Origin: Sphingobium herbicidovorans
Lineage (GTDB): Bacteria > Pseudomonadota > Alphaproteobacteria > Sphingomonadales > Sphingomonadaceae
Length of the DNA: 64,000 nt
NCBI RefSeq assembly: GCF_002080435.1
Contig: NZ_CP020538.1
Span: 124,001-188,000 of the forward strand
Reading direction: 5' to 3'
The position numbers and the translations under genes are program-made. The notes under the pieces were generated by a model that worked only from the letters and a program-made list of their open reading frames with translations, searched no databases and had not been told where the DNA came from. The first letter of the stretch is position 1. Each line of letters opens with the position of its first letter. This document shows, piece by piece, positions 37,544-47,348 of this stretch.

Positions 37544-39526
37544 CTAACGCGCGGGAACGGGCAAGGACTGTCCCGCGCGATATTGGCGCCAGCGGCGATA
37601 TTGCCCGGCTTTATCCGGGGCTTTGTCCTCTTCGCCCTTGAGCCAGAAGCGATACCAGTCGAGATTGCGCTCGTACGAAGCGCGCTTGTGCGCCGGCTGA
37701 TATTTGATGTGCAGCTCGTCGGCGAACACGATCATCTCGGCGGGTTTGCCCGCGCGTTTGAGCCGCGTGTGGAGTTCGACATTGGATTGGACCTCGGACT
37801 CCGGGACCTGCATCAGAAGCGGCGTGTCGAGCGCATCGATGTCCCAGAGCGCGGTAACGGACCTCCAGCGATCGGGAGCCGTGTCGGGCGGGCCGAGTCC
37901 CCAGACATCGTCGAGAACCGCGGTGAAGCCGCGTCCGGGAAGCGCATTCATCCAATAATAGTGCGGCGAAATCTGACCCGACGCGATCGTCGCTGCCGCG
38001 AAGCGCTTCGACTTGCGGATGGCCCAGAGCGCGACCGACGAGCCGAAGCTGAGTCCGCCGATGCCGACGCGCGATGGATCGATTTTCCCTTGTGCCGCCA
38101 ACCCGTCGAGCGCGGAACCGATCGTCTCGAGCGCGAGCGCGTAGGAGCCCTCCATTCCCGCCGCGCGTGGCGCACGGACCGCGTCGATGCACAGCACCGC
38201 AATGCCATGTTCGGCGAGCGGCAGCATCGGTATCTCGTCGCCCGACCCGCCCTTCAGAAAGCCCTCGCACATATAATATTGGACGACGACCGGGAGCGGG
38301 CCTTTGGCATCGATCGGGCTCAGGAAATAGCCGGTGAAGCCGCCGGGCCACGCCATCGGCTCGGCTTTCGCCGCGATCCGCGCCGCGAGCGCACGATTCG
38401 GCTCGGCGAGCACCTGCGTTCGACCCGAGGAATAATCGATGCGGACGAGGCGCGGCGGCACGAGCGGCTGTGCATCGGCGCAATAGAGCGCCTCGGCTCC
38501 GACCGCGCAGCGCGGTGGCTGGCCGGGCACGCGGAGCGCGCCGCTGGTGACCGTCAGTCGTTTCGCCTTGGAGGCACCGACTGCCCATAGCCAGACGATC
38601 TCGCGTTCGCTGCGATCCTTTTCGAACAGCAGCAGGGCATCGCTGCCACCGCGCCAGGCGAGCGCGCGCAGCTTGCCCGACCGGCACGGCGACGCGGAAC
38701 AGACCAGGAGGCGGCCATCGGCGCGCGTGACGCGAAGCTGCTGCTTGTCCCTCTCGCCGACGATCTCGGCGAGGCTGCCGTTCGCGGCACGGCTCGCGAT
38801 GTCTTGCGCGGGTGGAGGGGGCGCGGGACGCTGGGCCGGATCGCTCGGGACGGCGGTCTTTTCGGTCGCCGCCACGTCCCAGAGGATCCGCCGATTGTCG
38901 AACCAGGGTGAGGAAATGCGGCGCATGACGCGCTGACCATCCTCGATTACCCCGCCCGCAACCGCCTGGTTGAGGTTGAGGCTCCCATCGACGAGCACGC
39001 CATCGCGGTAGGCCGAGCGTTCCGCATCGGCGATCGCGGCACGCGTTGCGCCGACACTGTAGCGCAGCGCGCCGCCATCGGCCGACGGGCCAAAGTCCGT
39101 GATGTCGGCCTCGTCGACGATCTCGCGTTGAAGCGGCGCGTCGTCGCGCCAGTGCCAGATTGCCTGCACGCCGTCCTTTAGCGCGAGGAAACGAAGCCCG
39201 CGGCTGTCGGCATCCCAGACGGGCGTGGTTTCGACGGGCACGCCGCTCGCGTCGGGTCGGACGGCGCCGCCGTCGAGCACGACCGGTTCGCCGCCGCCGT
39301 GAACTTCGACGACGAACCAGCTGAGATGTGATGCATTTTTGTCGACCGACGGCTGGCTCAGACGGTAGGCGATGCGGCGGCCGTCGGGCGAGGGCGTCGG
39401 CGCCGTGATGTCGGCAAGTTCGACGAGATCACGCGTCGTGACCGGCGCGCGGCTGACGGGACTGGGCAGCTCCGTCGCGGCGGGAGCTGCCGCCGCGACC
39501 GCAAGCAGGCTCGCGAGCATCACCAT
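37544..39526 (-). CDS. Lasso peptide isopeptidase (S9 prolyl-oligopeptidase family)
   Basis: A 660-residue protein with a signal-like hydrophobic N-terminus (MLASLLAVAAAAPAATE), an N-terminal beta-propeller and a C-terminal alpha/beta-hydrolase. The nucleophile is Ser493 in GLSFGSS, and the catalytic His is His606 in DELHIKY. Proteins of this type in lasso clusters (AtxE family) cleave the ring isopeptide bond and linearise their own lasso peptide after uptake. It overlaps the upstream TonB receptor gene (ATG inside the receptor stop region), so import and hydrolysis are co-expressed. General dipeptidyl peptidase activity is the alternative, but the location argues against it. Confidence 0.9.
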   Translation of the reverse strand: MVMLASLLAVAAAAPAATELPSPVSRAPVTTRDLVELADITAPTPSPDGRRIAYRLSQPSVDKNASHLSWFVVEVHGGGEPVVLDGGAVRPDASGVPVETTPVWDADSRGLRFLALKDGVQAIWHWRDDAPLQREIVDEADITDFGPSADGGALRYSVGATRAAIADAERSAYRDGVLVDGSLNLNQAVAGGVIEDGQRVMRRISSPWFDNRRILWDVAATEKTAVPSDPAQRPAPPPPAQDIASRAANGSLAEIVGERDKQQLRVTRADGRLLVCSASPCRSGKLRALAWRGGSDALLLFEKDRSEREIVWLWAVGASKAKRLTVTSGALRVPGQPPRCAVGAEALYCADAQPLVPPRLVRIDYSSGRTQVLAEPNRALAARIAAKAEPMAWPGGFTGYFLSPIDAKGPLPVVVQYYMCEGFLKGGSGDEIPMLPLAEHGIAVLCIDAVRAPRAAGMEGSYALALETIGSALDGLAAQGKIDPSRVGIGGLSFGSSVALWAIRKSKRFAAATIASGQISPHYYWMNALPGRGFTAVLDDVWGLGPPDTAPDRWRSVTALWDIDALDTPLLMQVPESEVQSNVELHTRLKRAGKPAEMIVFADELHIKYQPAHKRASYERNLDWYRFWLKGEEDKAPDKAGQYRRWRQYRAGQSLPVPAR

Positions 39527-42459
39527 GCCACAACCGCCTGGAGCGCGATTGTTCGCCCGATCGCATTCGCCTGTTCGGGATCGTAACCGATCGCCGAGCC
39601 GATGGACTGGAAGCGCGCATAGGGCGGGTCGCTGTCGAAGAGATTGTTGATGCTGAGCGCGAGGCGGAGCGACCGTCCGCCCGGATCATCGGCGCCGGCG
39701 ATCCGCGCACCGAGCTGGAGGTCGACCGTCGTCCAGCTCTTCACCCGTTCCTCGGGGGTAATCGTCCGGTTGCGATAGCTCCCGACATGGTTGACCGCGA
39801 CCCCGCCGTCGAAGGCGCCGAGCGTGAAGCCAGCGCGTCCGCGCAGGCGCAGCTTCACCGGGTTGCCGAGCGTGCCGACGACATTGTTCGGCGCCGCGGT
39901 TTCGATGAGCCGGTTGTCGATCTCGAACAGCCTGCTGCCGCCGAACGACAGGTCGATATGGCCTTCGCCGATCGGGCGGCTGTAGCCGAGGTCGAAATCG
40001 AGCCCGCGGACGCGTGATGAGGAGAGGTTGCGCGTCCGGACATCGATGATCGCACGCACGTCGCCCGGCGCGGCGCCGATCGCGTTCGAAAAGCTCGGAT
40101 CGGCGAAATAGGCGGCGACGACGGCCGGATCCGGATTATCCTCGATCAGCGGCGCGTAGATGTCGCGCGCGACGAGGAAGTTGCGGAATTCGGCCGATCC
40201 CGACGCGATGCGGCCGCGATAGTCGATGTCGAACCAGGTCAGCGCGAGCTTCGCGCCGGGCAGGAACGCGGGCTCGAAATCGACCCCTGCGGTCCAGCTT
40301 GTCGCTTTCTCGGGTCCGATATCGGGCCGGAAACCGAACAGCGCGAGCACGATCGATTGCCCGGTCGGCGACGCCGGATCGGCAACGCGGATCGCCTGGT
40401 AGCGGGCGTTGGCCGTGCCGACGAGTTCGTCGAAGAAGGGCGCGCGGAACGAGCGGCCGTAGGAGGCACGCAGCGCGAGGCCGGGGAGCGGCGTCCAGCG
40501 GATGCCCGCCTTCGGATTGGCGGTGTCGCCGACGTCCGAATAATCTTCGTAGCGCCCCGCGAGCGAGAGCGAGAGTTCGCCGGGAAAGCTGCCGTCGGCA
40601 TCGAAGACGGGCAGCGCGAGCTCGGCGTAGAGCGAGCGCACGATCCGCTTGTCGGGGAGCCCCGGAATGCCGTCGGTGCGCGGCGCGGTGCCGACGAGGT
40701 CGCTTGTCTGGACATAGGTGAGGCGGTCGCGGCGATATTCGGCGCCGAGCGCGAGCTTGGCCTCGCCCGCGGGAAGTCGGAACAGCGGGCCATCGGCGCG
40801 CAGTGCCCCGGTCCAGACGCGGTAGCGCGTATCGACCGCGAGGCTGCCGCGAAGCCGGTCGATCAGCGCCGGGTCGTTGACCGCGCCATCGCCGAACGGA
40901 TTGAGCGCGGTCGCGAACGTCGACGCCGCCGCGGCCTGCGGCAGGCGCGTGAAGTGGATCAGGTTGACGCCGTCATAATGTTCGCGCTGCAGGCCGTAGC
41001 CGCCGGCGACTTCGATCTCCCAGCGCCCGACGTCGGCCCGCGCCCCGAGCGCGGTGTTGAGCGCGCGGACTCGGCCGCGCACGCCTTCGGGCCCGAAATC
41101 GGCCGCGGGATCATAATAGACGGTGATCGGCTGGCCGGTGCCGATCGGGTCGACATAATAGGGGTTGGCGGCGGTGACCGTGAGTGGGATCGTTCCGTTC
41201 AGGCGGCGGCGCGCTTCGAAGCGCCGGTCGGCATAGAGAGCCCGCGCCAACAGCTTGACATGATCGCCGATCGCCTGTTCGGCACTCGCATAGAGGCTCG
41301 CATTTTTCTGCTCCGGCAGGATGTCGACATGGCGCCGCCCGTCGCCGCTGTTGAAGTCGGCGCTCGGAATGAGGTCGGCGGCGCTGAGATCGCGACCGTC
41401 CTGCCCTGCCGGGATATGGAAGCGGCGGCCGTTTGCCGCGACGATCGTGCCGGGATTGTTATAGTTGGAGCGGAGGTCGGGGCCGCCGAACGGCCGGAGA
41501 TCCTCGCTCGCGAAGGCGCGCTGGGTCGAGGGCAGGTTGCCGCGGTGATAATATTCGCCCGCGACGACGAGATGGCCCGTGGCCCAGCCCGTTCCAACGA
41601 TCTGGCTGACCTGAATTTCGCCATAATCGCCATCGGCGGTGCCTGCGCGAAGCCGCGTCTCGGCACCGTCGAAGCGATTGCGGAAGCGGACGTTGACGAC
41701 GCCCGCGACCGCGTCCGACCCGTAGATCGCCGACGCCCCGTCGGTGAGGATTTCGACGCGCTCGATCGCCGCCGACGGCACCAGCGACAGGTCGGCGAAG
41801 GCGCCCGAGGCGCCGCCGAGCGCCGGGCGCGTGCCGTCGAACAGCGTCAGCGTCGCGCCCGGGCCGAGGCCGCGCAGGTTGATCGCCGAGCCGAAACCGA
41901 TGTTGCTGAGGCTGTTGCCGCGATTGCTCATCCCGATATTGGCTTCGGTCGGGCCGCCCGAGAAATTCTGCGGGATCGTCTGGATGAAGTCGGCAAGCGT
42001 CGCGCGCCCGCTGCGGTCGAGCGTGTCGCGGTCGATCGTCGCAAGCGGCGAGCCGATCGGACCCGCGCCGCGAATGCGCGAACCGGTGACGATAATCGCC
42101 GGGTCGCTCGCCGCGTCAATCGAAGCTTCGTCCGCCGCAGCGCCGTTTCCCGCACGGACCACGAGCCGGCCTTCGACGAGCTCGGCGGTGAGGCCGGTGC
42201 CGGCGAGGAGACGCGAGAGTGCGGCATCGGCGGTCAGGCGGCCTTCGACGCGGCCGCTGCGCTTGCCCGCGACGAGGCTCGAGGCGGCGACGATCTCGCG
42301 GCCCGAGATCGCCGCATATTGGCGCAGCGCGTCGCCGAGATCCTGCGGCGGAATGGCGTAGCTGCGCTGGGCTGTCTGTGCCTGCGCCTGCGCGGCCGGT
42401 GCGGTTGCGGCCAGGATCGCGCCCGACGCCAGCAGGACCGCGAGATATTTCGATGTCAT
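39520..42459 (-). CDS. TonB-dependent receptor with STN signalling domain, lasso-cluster associated
   Basis: A 979-residue FecA-like transducer. It has a signal peptide, then a secretin/TonB N-terminal (STN) domain at about residues 30-105 (IPPQDLGDALRQYAAISGRE and so on). The plug follows, with IIVTGSRIRG and RVEILTDGASAIYGSDAVAG, then a long barrel ending VAW. The ATG at 42459 is set by GGGAGGG upstream. The STN domain should contact FecR, encoded 91 bases upstream, so binding of the ligand (probably the lasso peptide) would activate the sigma factor and its own operon. The longest antisense frame over it is a coding shadow. Confidence 0.92.
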   Translation of the reverse strand: MTSKYLAVLLASGAILAATAPAAQAQAQTAQRSYAIPPQDLGDALRQYAAISGREIVAASSLVAGKRSGRVEGRLTADAALSRLLAGTGLTAELVEGRLVVRAGNGAAADEASIDAASDPAIIVTGSRIRGAGPIGSPLATIDRDTLDRSGRATLADFIQTIPQNFSGGPTEANIGMSNRGNSLSNIGFGSAINLRGLGPGATLTLFDGTRPALGGASGAFADLSLVPSAAIERVEILTDGASAIYGSDAVAGVVNVRFRNRFDGAETRLRAGTADGDYGEIQVSQIVGTGWATGHLVVAGEYYHRGNLPSTQRAFASEDLRPFGGPDLRSNYNNPGTIVAANGRRFHIPAGQDGRDLSAADLIPSADFNSGDGRRHVDILPEQKNASLYASAEQAIGDHVKLLARALYADRRFEARRRLNGTIPLTVTAANPYYVDPIGTGQPITVYYDPAADFGPEGVRGRVRALNTALGARADVGRWEIEVAGGYGLQREHYDGVNLIHFTRLPQAAAASTFATALNPFGDGAVNDPALIDRLRGSLAVDTRYRVWTGALRADGPLFRLPAGEAKLALGAEYRRDRLTYVQTSDLVGTAPRTDGIPGLPDKRIVRSLYAELALPVFDADGSFPGELSLSLAGRYEDYSDVGDTANPKAGIRWTPLPGLALRASYGRSFRAPFFDELVGTANARYQAIRVADPASPTGQSIVLALFGFRPDIGPEKATSWTAGVDFEPAFLPGAKLALTWFDIDYRGRIASGSAEFRNFLVARDIYAPLIEDNPDPAVVAAYFADPSFSNAIGAAPGDVRAIIDVRTRNLSSSRVRGLDFDLGYSRPIGEGHIDLSFGGSRLFEIDNRLIETAAPNNVVGTLGNPVKLRLRGRAGFTLGAFDGGVAVNHVGSYRNRTITPEERVKSWTTVDLQLGARIAGADDPGGRSLRLALSINNLFDSDPPYARFQSIGSAIGYDPEQANAIGRTIALQAVVAW

Positions 42460-42550
42460 TCTACCCTCCCGAATGCGGCCGTCATTGGCCGTCCGGGGGT
42501 GCAGAACACCGGGGAAGGGGCTCACCCCCCTCGCGTGCGTTGGGGGTGGA

Positions 42551-43459
42551 TTATTTCTTCGTCAGGACGATTTCGCCGCCTTGTTCGCTTGCCGCGAGAT
42601 CGAGCGCCACCGCGAGCGTGCGCGCGAGCGAACGGCTGTCGGTGACGTCGAACCGGCCCGTGACCTTGAGCCCGGCGAGGGCCGGGTCGGCAAGGCGGAT
42701 CGGCGCCGCGCCGGCCTTGTTCGCCGCAGCGAGGACTGCGCCGAGCGGCAGTTCGTCGGCGTCGAGCAGCGTCGCGGGCACCGGCGATTGCATCGCCGTC
42801 ACGAGCTGTGGCCCGCTGGCGATCACGTCGGCGGCCTGGCCGGGGGCGAGCCGGAGGCGGTCGCCGCCGGCGCGCGACCGCACTTCGACCGCGCCCTTGA
42901 TCAGCGTGATGCGCGGTGCGGCTTGCCTGAGGTCGACCTCGAAGACGGTGCCGAGCGCGACCGTCTCCGAGCCGCCGGCGACGACGACGAAGGGCCGCGC
43001 GGGGTCGTGCGCGACATCGAAGCGCGCGCGGCCGCCATTGAGTATGACGCGGCGTTCGCTGTCCGAGAGCTGCGGATTGACCCAGGCGCCGTCCATCAGG
43101 GTGACGGCGCTGCCGTCGGCGAGCTTCAGCTGACCCGGCAGCATCGGACCGGCGGCGATCTGCGGCGTGTCGCCGCGGCTTTGAAGATAGAATGCGAAGC
43201 CGATGGCGAGCCCGATCGCGGCGATTGTCGCGACCGCCCAGCGCAGGCTTCCCGGCGCATTGCGTTCGCTGCGCGCTTTCGCCTCGATGCGCTGGCGCGA
43301 GGTTCCCGCGGAATAGGCCCAGTCGTCGACCGCGCGCGCATAGGCCTCGGCATGGCCCGGCGCGGCGCGCCAGGCGTCGAACGACCGCCGGTCGGCATCG
43401 CTCGGGTCTCCGCGCATCCGGGCGGCCCAGTCGGCCGCCTCGCGCTGCTCGTGCGTCAC
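42551..43459 (-). CDS. FecR-family anti-sigma regulator
   Basis: A 302-residue protein. The cytoplasmic N-terminal domain carries the W-x6-DP-type FecR_N motif (AADWAARMRGDPSDADRRSF). A single membrane helix near residues 73-93 (WAVATIAAIGLAIGFAFYL) is followed by a periplasmic FecR domain that receives the STN signal. It overlaps the ECF sigma gene stop by four bases. Confidence 0.9.
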   Translation of the reverse strand: MTHEQREAADWAARMRGDPSDADRRSFDAWRAAPGHAEAYARAVDDWAYSAGTSRQRIEAKARSERNAPGSLRWAVATIAAIGLAIGFAFYLQSRGDTPQIAAGPMLPGQLKLADGSAVTLMDGAWVNPQLSDSERRVILNGGRARFDVAHDPARPFVVVAGGSETVALGTVFEVDLRQAAPRITLIKGAVEVRSRAGGDRLRLAPGQAADVIASGPQLVTAMQSPVPATLLDADELPLGAVLAAANKAGAAPIRLADPALAGLKVTGRFDVTDSRSLARTLAVALDLAASEQGGEIVLTKK

Positions 43460-44040
43460 GATTGCGCGTCTCGCGCCTTGCGGATCGCGACGAGGGCTTT
43501 GGCGATATGCTTTTCCACGCGCTTGACCTTCATGCCCTTGATTCTTGCGATCTCCGGATAGCTCAGATCGTCGAACCTGTGCAGCAGGAATACATCCCTT
43601 GTGGCGGGAGCGAGGCGCGCGATCGCATCCTCGACGCGGCGGATCATGTCGCGCGCCTCGAGCGCAGCGTGCGGATCGGGGCCGGCGATATCCTGCTCCT
43701 CATAGCTGTGATGCAGCGCGTGCAGATTGCGCACCCCCGAGCGCGCACGGTTCTTGAGGATGCTCCGCGCCGCGGCGGCGAGATAGGCGGCGGGGGCGTC
43801 GAGCAGCCCGGCGCCATGGCCCTTGGCCGAGAAGACGCGGCGGAAGGTCTCCTGAACGAGATCGCCGACCTCCTGCGGGGGGACGCTGCGCCGGAAGATG
43901 CTTGCAACGAGGGGGCGCTGCGCCGCGTAAAGCGCCTCGGCGCGCGCCATGCTGCCGAAACCCGCCCAGTCGTCGGGCGGCAGCGGATCGGCGGCATCGA
44001 GGCCGCGTCGTCCGTCCTTCTCGCTGTCGTCATAGTCCAT
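43456..44040 (-). CDS. ECF-family RNA polymerase sigma factor (FecI-like)
   Basis: A 194-residue sigma-70 of the extracytoplasmic function type. Region 2 is around residues 40-75 (VGDLVQETFRRVFSAKG), and region 4 has its HTH in LSYPEIARIKGMKVKRVEKHIAKAL. The ATG at 44040 is chosen because codons further upstream are low-complexity. With FecR and the STN receptor it forms a complete cell-surface signalling system that should switch on the receptor/isopeptidase operon. Confidence 0.9.
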   Translation of the reverse strand: MDYDDSEKDGRRGLDAADPLPPDDWAGFGSMARAEALYAAQRPLVASIFRRSVPPQEVGDLVQETFRRVFSAKGHGAGLLDAPAAYLAAAARSILKNRARSGVRNLHALHHSYEEQDIAGPDPHAALEARDMIRRVEDAIARLAPATRDVFLLHRFDDLSYPEIARIKGMKVKRVEKHIAKALVAIRKARDAQS

Positions 44041-44907
44041 CGCGTCCGCCTTCGAGGAGGCAGCGACGACGCCGGAAAGCCGGGCGTTGAGAACAGGTCG
44101 AGAAACCCGCGCCGCCGCCTTTGGCCCGAGGGCTTGGACATGCGCAGACGGCCACCCGGCAGGATGGATAAGGATATCGCTCTCGAACGGAGTTCTCACG
44201 CTCCGGCATCCGGCGCTTCGCTGCCCGATGCCGGACCAGCATAACCGGCTGTGCCGTAAGGGCAAGAGTCTGCCGGGAGACCGCTCGACTATGGACGGGA
44301 TTCGGAAGGGGGCGGGGAGCCGGCCCTGGACTCGGCTGTGCTCGACCAGGTCGGTCAGAGGACGGAATTCACAAAGTCACGGCTGATGAGCGCGGCCCGA
44401 AAGGAGCGCGCACTGGCGGCGGCAGGCGCCGCCAGAGGTCGCGCGTCGCACGGTTGGCCGCGCTGCGCTCTTGGGCTCGCTGGTCTTGGCGCGGCGGCGG
44501 CTAAGCACAGCTGCGCGCGCACGCCGCCGCGCCTGCGGCTCGCCAAGGGCGCGAGTTTTCAGGCCCTTCGGGCCGGGATCGAGGCCGATCGTTTCGACAT
44601 CGCCGCACGGCGCCGTTCGGGGCGCCGGAGTGATGCGGTGAATAGGCCGACAAACCCGGGCTGAGGACGCCGCGCTGCGCGCGGCGGCGCTTTGGTGGGC
44701 CGGCACCTCGGACATCGGCGCGGGCGGCGCACGGCCTGTGGGACCGCCCGGCGCCCGCGCAAGCCCGGCTTCGCCGGGCTCCTCCACTTCGTTCCGGCCG
44801 TGCGGGTGCGCGGCCGCCTTGCTGGGCGGTCCCCTGACCGTGGATTCGCCGCCCGCCCCGCTGTCCGGGGCCGGCCGCGGCGGATTTTGGTCCGAAGGAG
44901 ACGCACC
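44041..44907. other. Gene-free stretch between the sigma factor and ardC
   Basis: I see no convincing gene in these 867 bases; the open frames are GC-driven and lack ribosome sites. It holds a 9-base dyad (TCCGGCATC at 44202-44210, GATGCCGGA at 44227-44235) 160 bases before the sigma gene. Nearer ardC are an AGCCCGGC hairpin at 44762-44780 with a TTC loop, and inverted pairs at 44729-44736/44796-44803 and 44740-44749/44824-44833. The right half therefore forms a structured leader before ardC. Confidence 0.5.
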
Positions 44908-45842
44908 GTGAACGCATTCCCGCAATCCTTGGGCGAGGCCGCACCCTCGCGAAGCCCCGCGCGACCGGGCGACAAGGGCGCAGACAGCGCGGGCGGCGCG
45001 GCGACGCGCGGTCGTTCGCGCGGCAAGCGCCGCAACGGCGACGGGGCGGGCGGCGCTGCGCCGGGGGTGTCGCTCTATGACGAGGTAACCGCGCGCATCG
45101 TCGGCGAACTCGAGGAAGGGCGCATCCCGTGGGTGCGGCCTTGGGACGCCGCCACCTTCGCGCCGGGTCTGCCGCGCAACGCCGAAACGCGGCGCAGCTA
45201 TTCGGGCATCAATATCCTCATCCTCTGGTCCGAAGCGGTGCAGCGCGGTTTCGCCTCGCAAGGCTGGCTGACCTTCAACCAAGCGCGGCAGGCGGGCGGA
45301 CAAGTCCGCAAGGGCGAGAAGGGCATAACGATCTTCTACGCCGCGCGCTTCACCCCGAAGGGCGGCGAGGACGGCGCAGCGGTGGCGCCCGCTTCCGTCC
45401 CCGAGGGGCGCGGCGGCGCGGGAAGCGCGAGCGGAGAGGGGGCGACCGCTCGATTCCGTTCCTCAAGCGCTTCACCGTGTTCAACGTCGCGCAGGTCGAG
45501 GGCCTCCCCGAGCGGTGCACCGCGCCCGACCCCTTGCTCCTGCCGCGCGAGACGATCCCGGTTGCCGAGGCGCTGCTTGCCGCAAGCGGCGCCGATATCC
45601 GCATCGGCGGGGGCGAGGCCTATTATTCGCCGTCGGGCGACTTCGTCGCGCTGCCGCACCAGCAGGCGTTCCGCGCGCAGATCGACTTTTACCGCACCGC
45701 GCTCCACGAACTCGGCCACTGGACCGGCCACGGGTCGCGGCTGGGCCGCGACCAGACGGGCAGCTTCGGCAGCGCCGCCTATGGCCGCGAGGAGCTTTGC
45801 GCTTTATCTGGACAGTCTGCACCGCATGGCACTTTGCAGTAG
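44908..45842 (+). pseudogene. ardC: ardC antirestriction gene, 5' part (frameshifted and interrupted)
   Basis: N-terminal ssDNA-binding domain (YDEVTARIVGELEEGRIPWV, then SYSGINILILW) and a zincin-like domain with ALHELGHWTGH. Two lesions are present. One G is missing from the run at 45438-45442; restoring it gives GGDRSIPFLKRFTVFNVAQVEG. The frame then reads AAYGREELCA and leaves the gene at 45804, where the RIT element begins, ending after a few foreign codons. The C-terminal part resumes at about 52357 in the matching frame. The start is GTG at 44908 with AAGGAG upstream. Confidence 0.85.
45805..45817 (+). repeat. Left terminal inverted repeat of the RIT element
   Basis: TATCTGGACAGTC, matching the complement of the right end at 11 of 13 positions. 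Confidence 0.7.
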
Positions 45843-45869
45843 GATGTGGTGATGGACGCCGACGGTAGG

Positions 45870-45929
45870 CAGTTATCAGGCTGGCCGTAGCGCTGACCCA
45901 AGAGCTGGCGGAGGCCAGCCTGATAACTG
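45870..45929. repeat. 17-base perfect inverted repeat inside the left end
   Basis: CAGTTATCAGGCTGGCC at 45870-45886 is repeated in inverse at 45913-45929 with a 26-base spacer. It lies 70 bases before the first recombinase and about 65 bases inside the element. It is a candidate recombinase-binding or regulatory site for the trio operon. Confidence 0.7.
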
Positions 45930-45998
45930 ACGGGCCATAGGGCGCAACGGTGCGAGGTCAGCTTCCGGGTGGGGGGTCCGGGGGAGGGTTTCGCGCTG

Positions 45999-47348
45999 AT
46001 GTCGATCATCTCTGTCTGCGAGCGTCGCGAGGCCAAGGGTCTCGATGCGCATGTGCCGCTGATCTTGCGCGACGACGCGCTTTACGATCCCGATCTGGAT
46101 CGCTTCTTTCTCGACCTGCCGCTGTCGGGCGTCCGCTCGCGGCACTCGCTTCGCGCCTGTGCCTACGATGTCGCGGTCTGGCTTCGCTTTCTCGATGCCT
46201 TTGGCAAGACCGTGTGGACTGCGACCCGCGACGATGTGGTCGCCTATCATCGTGAGCGACGCCGCGACGAGGCTGATAACCGGATCACGGCGGCAAGCTG
46301 GAACCGGGCCGTCGCCAGTCTCGATCGCCTCTACCGCTGGGGCGAGCAGCAAGGGCTGATCGCCGAGGCGCCGTTCAGCCGCCGTGCCGTGTGGCGACCG
46401 GCGCAGGGCGGCCGTCGCGGCATGATCGCGGCGCGCAACGACGCCTATGAACGTGTCGCGAGGCGGTCGGATGTTCGGTTCGTCCCGATGGACGACTACC
46501 GCATTTTCCGTGAGGTCGGCCTGCGCGGTCTCGCCCCTGACGGCACCGAGCGCCCTGGCGCGCGCGATCGGAACGGGCTGCGCAACGCGCTGTTCGCCGA
46601 TCTTCTCGTCACCACCGGCCTGCGCCTCGAAGAGGCGTCGTGCCTGCTCGCTGCCGAGCTCACGGCGATCGACCGCGAAGACGGTGATGGACAACAACTT
46701 TGGCTGCCTCTCCCGCCGCCGCTCACCAAGGGCGACCGAGGACGCAGCGTTCTGGTCCCGCGCCGGCTGCTTCGTCAGATCGCCGCCTATGTCGCCGTCG
46801 AACGGGCCGCAGGCGTTGCCAAGTTTGCCGCGCGCGATGGCGCGGCCAGTTTTGAGCGACCGATCCCTGTCACTCGCGCCGGTCTCGACCGCATGCGGGA
46901 TATCTGCACCCCGGAGGAACGATGCCGCCTGATCCTGTGTGATGAGGATGGAACGCTCCGGGAGCCGGCGGCGCTATGGCTGACCGAGGTCGGGCAACCT
47001 GTCCGTCCCAACTCGTGGGAGGTGATCTTCACTCGGGCCTGCAAGCGGTGCGCGGAGAACGGTTTTCCGCTGTCGATCAGCCCGCACCAGCTTCGCCACA
47101 CCTTCGCAGTCCATATGCTCGCGTTGCTGATCCAGCAGCGACTACGCGAAGCCGCATTGCCGGCGGGGGCGGTAGAGAGCTACCGGCTGATCTTGGGCGA
47201 CCCGCTGCAACAGGTGCAACGCCTGCTCGGCCACGCGAGCCTTACGACCACCTATATCTACCTCGACCATATCGCGACCCGCGCCGATACGGTCGACGCA
47301 GCCGTAGAGGAGCTACTCGCGCTGCTGCCGGGACCGCAGGGCGCATGA
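45999..47348 (+). CDS. Tyrosine recombinase, first gene of the RIT trio
   Basis: A 449-residue integrase-family protein. It has a SAM-like core-binding domain (SLRACAYDVAVWLRFLDAFGK). The catalytic domain has Arg in TTGLRLEEAS, H-x-x-R in SPHQLRHTFAVH, a His in LLGHASLTTTYIYLDH and the nucleophile Tyr in the same segment. GGGGGAGGG lies about 12-20 bases before the ATG at 45999. Its stop overlaps the second recombinase (ATGA), a hallmark of trios that act together. Confidence 0.9.
   Translation: MSIISVCERREAKGLDAHVPLILRDDALYDPDLDRFFLDLPLSGVRSRHSLRACAYDVAVWLRFLDAFGKTVWTATRDDVVAYHRERRRDEADNRITAASWNRAVASLDRLYRWGEQQGLIAEAPFSRRAVWRPAQGGRRGMIAARNDAYERVARRSDVRFVPMDDYRIFREVGLRGLAPDGTERPGARDRNGLRNALFADLLVTTGLRLEEASCLLAAELTAIDREDGDGQQLWLPLPPPLTKGDRGRSVLVPRRLLRQIAAYVAVERAAGVAKFAARDGAASFERPIPVTRAGLDRMRDICTPEERCRLILCDEDGTLREPAALWLTEVGQPVRPNSWEVIFTRACKRCAENGFPLSISPHQLRHTFAVHMLALLIQQRLREAALPAGAVESYRLILGDPLQQVQRLLGHASLTTTYIYLDHIATRADTVDAAVEELLALLPGPQGA

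Noticed and set aside
40357..42645. A 762-codon plus-strand frame over the lasso TonB receptor
   Set aside because: Antisense shadow; Arg/Ala-rich without any domain, while the opposite strand has a full STN-plug-barrel receptor.
44377..45303. A 308-codon minus-strand frame over the ardC leader and start
   Set aside because: Composition follows GC skew only, with no ribosome site and no recognisable motif; it overlaps the ArdC N-terminal domain.
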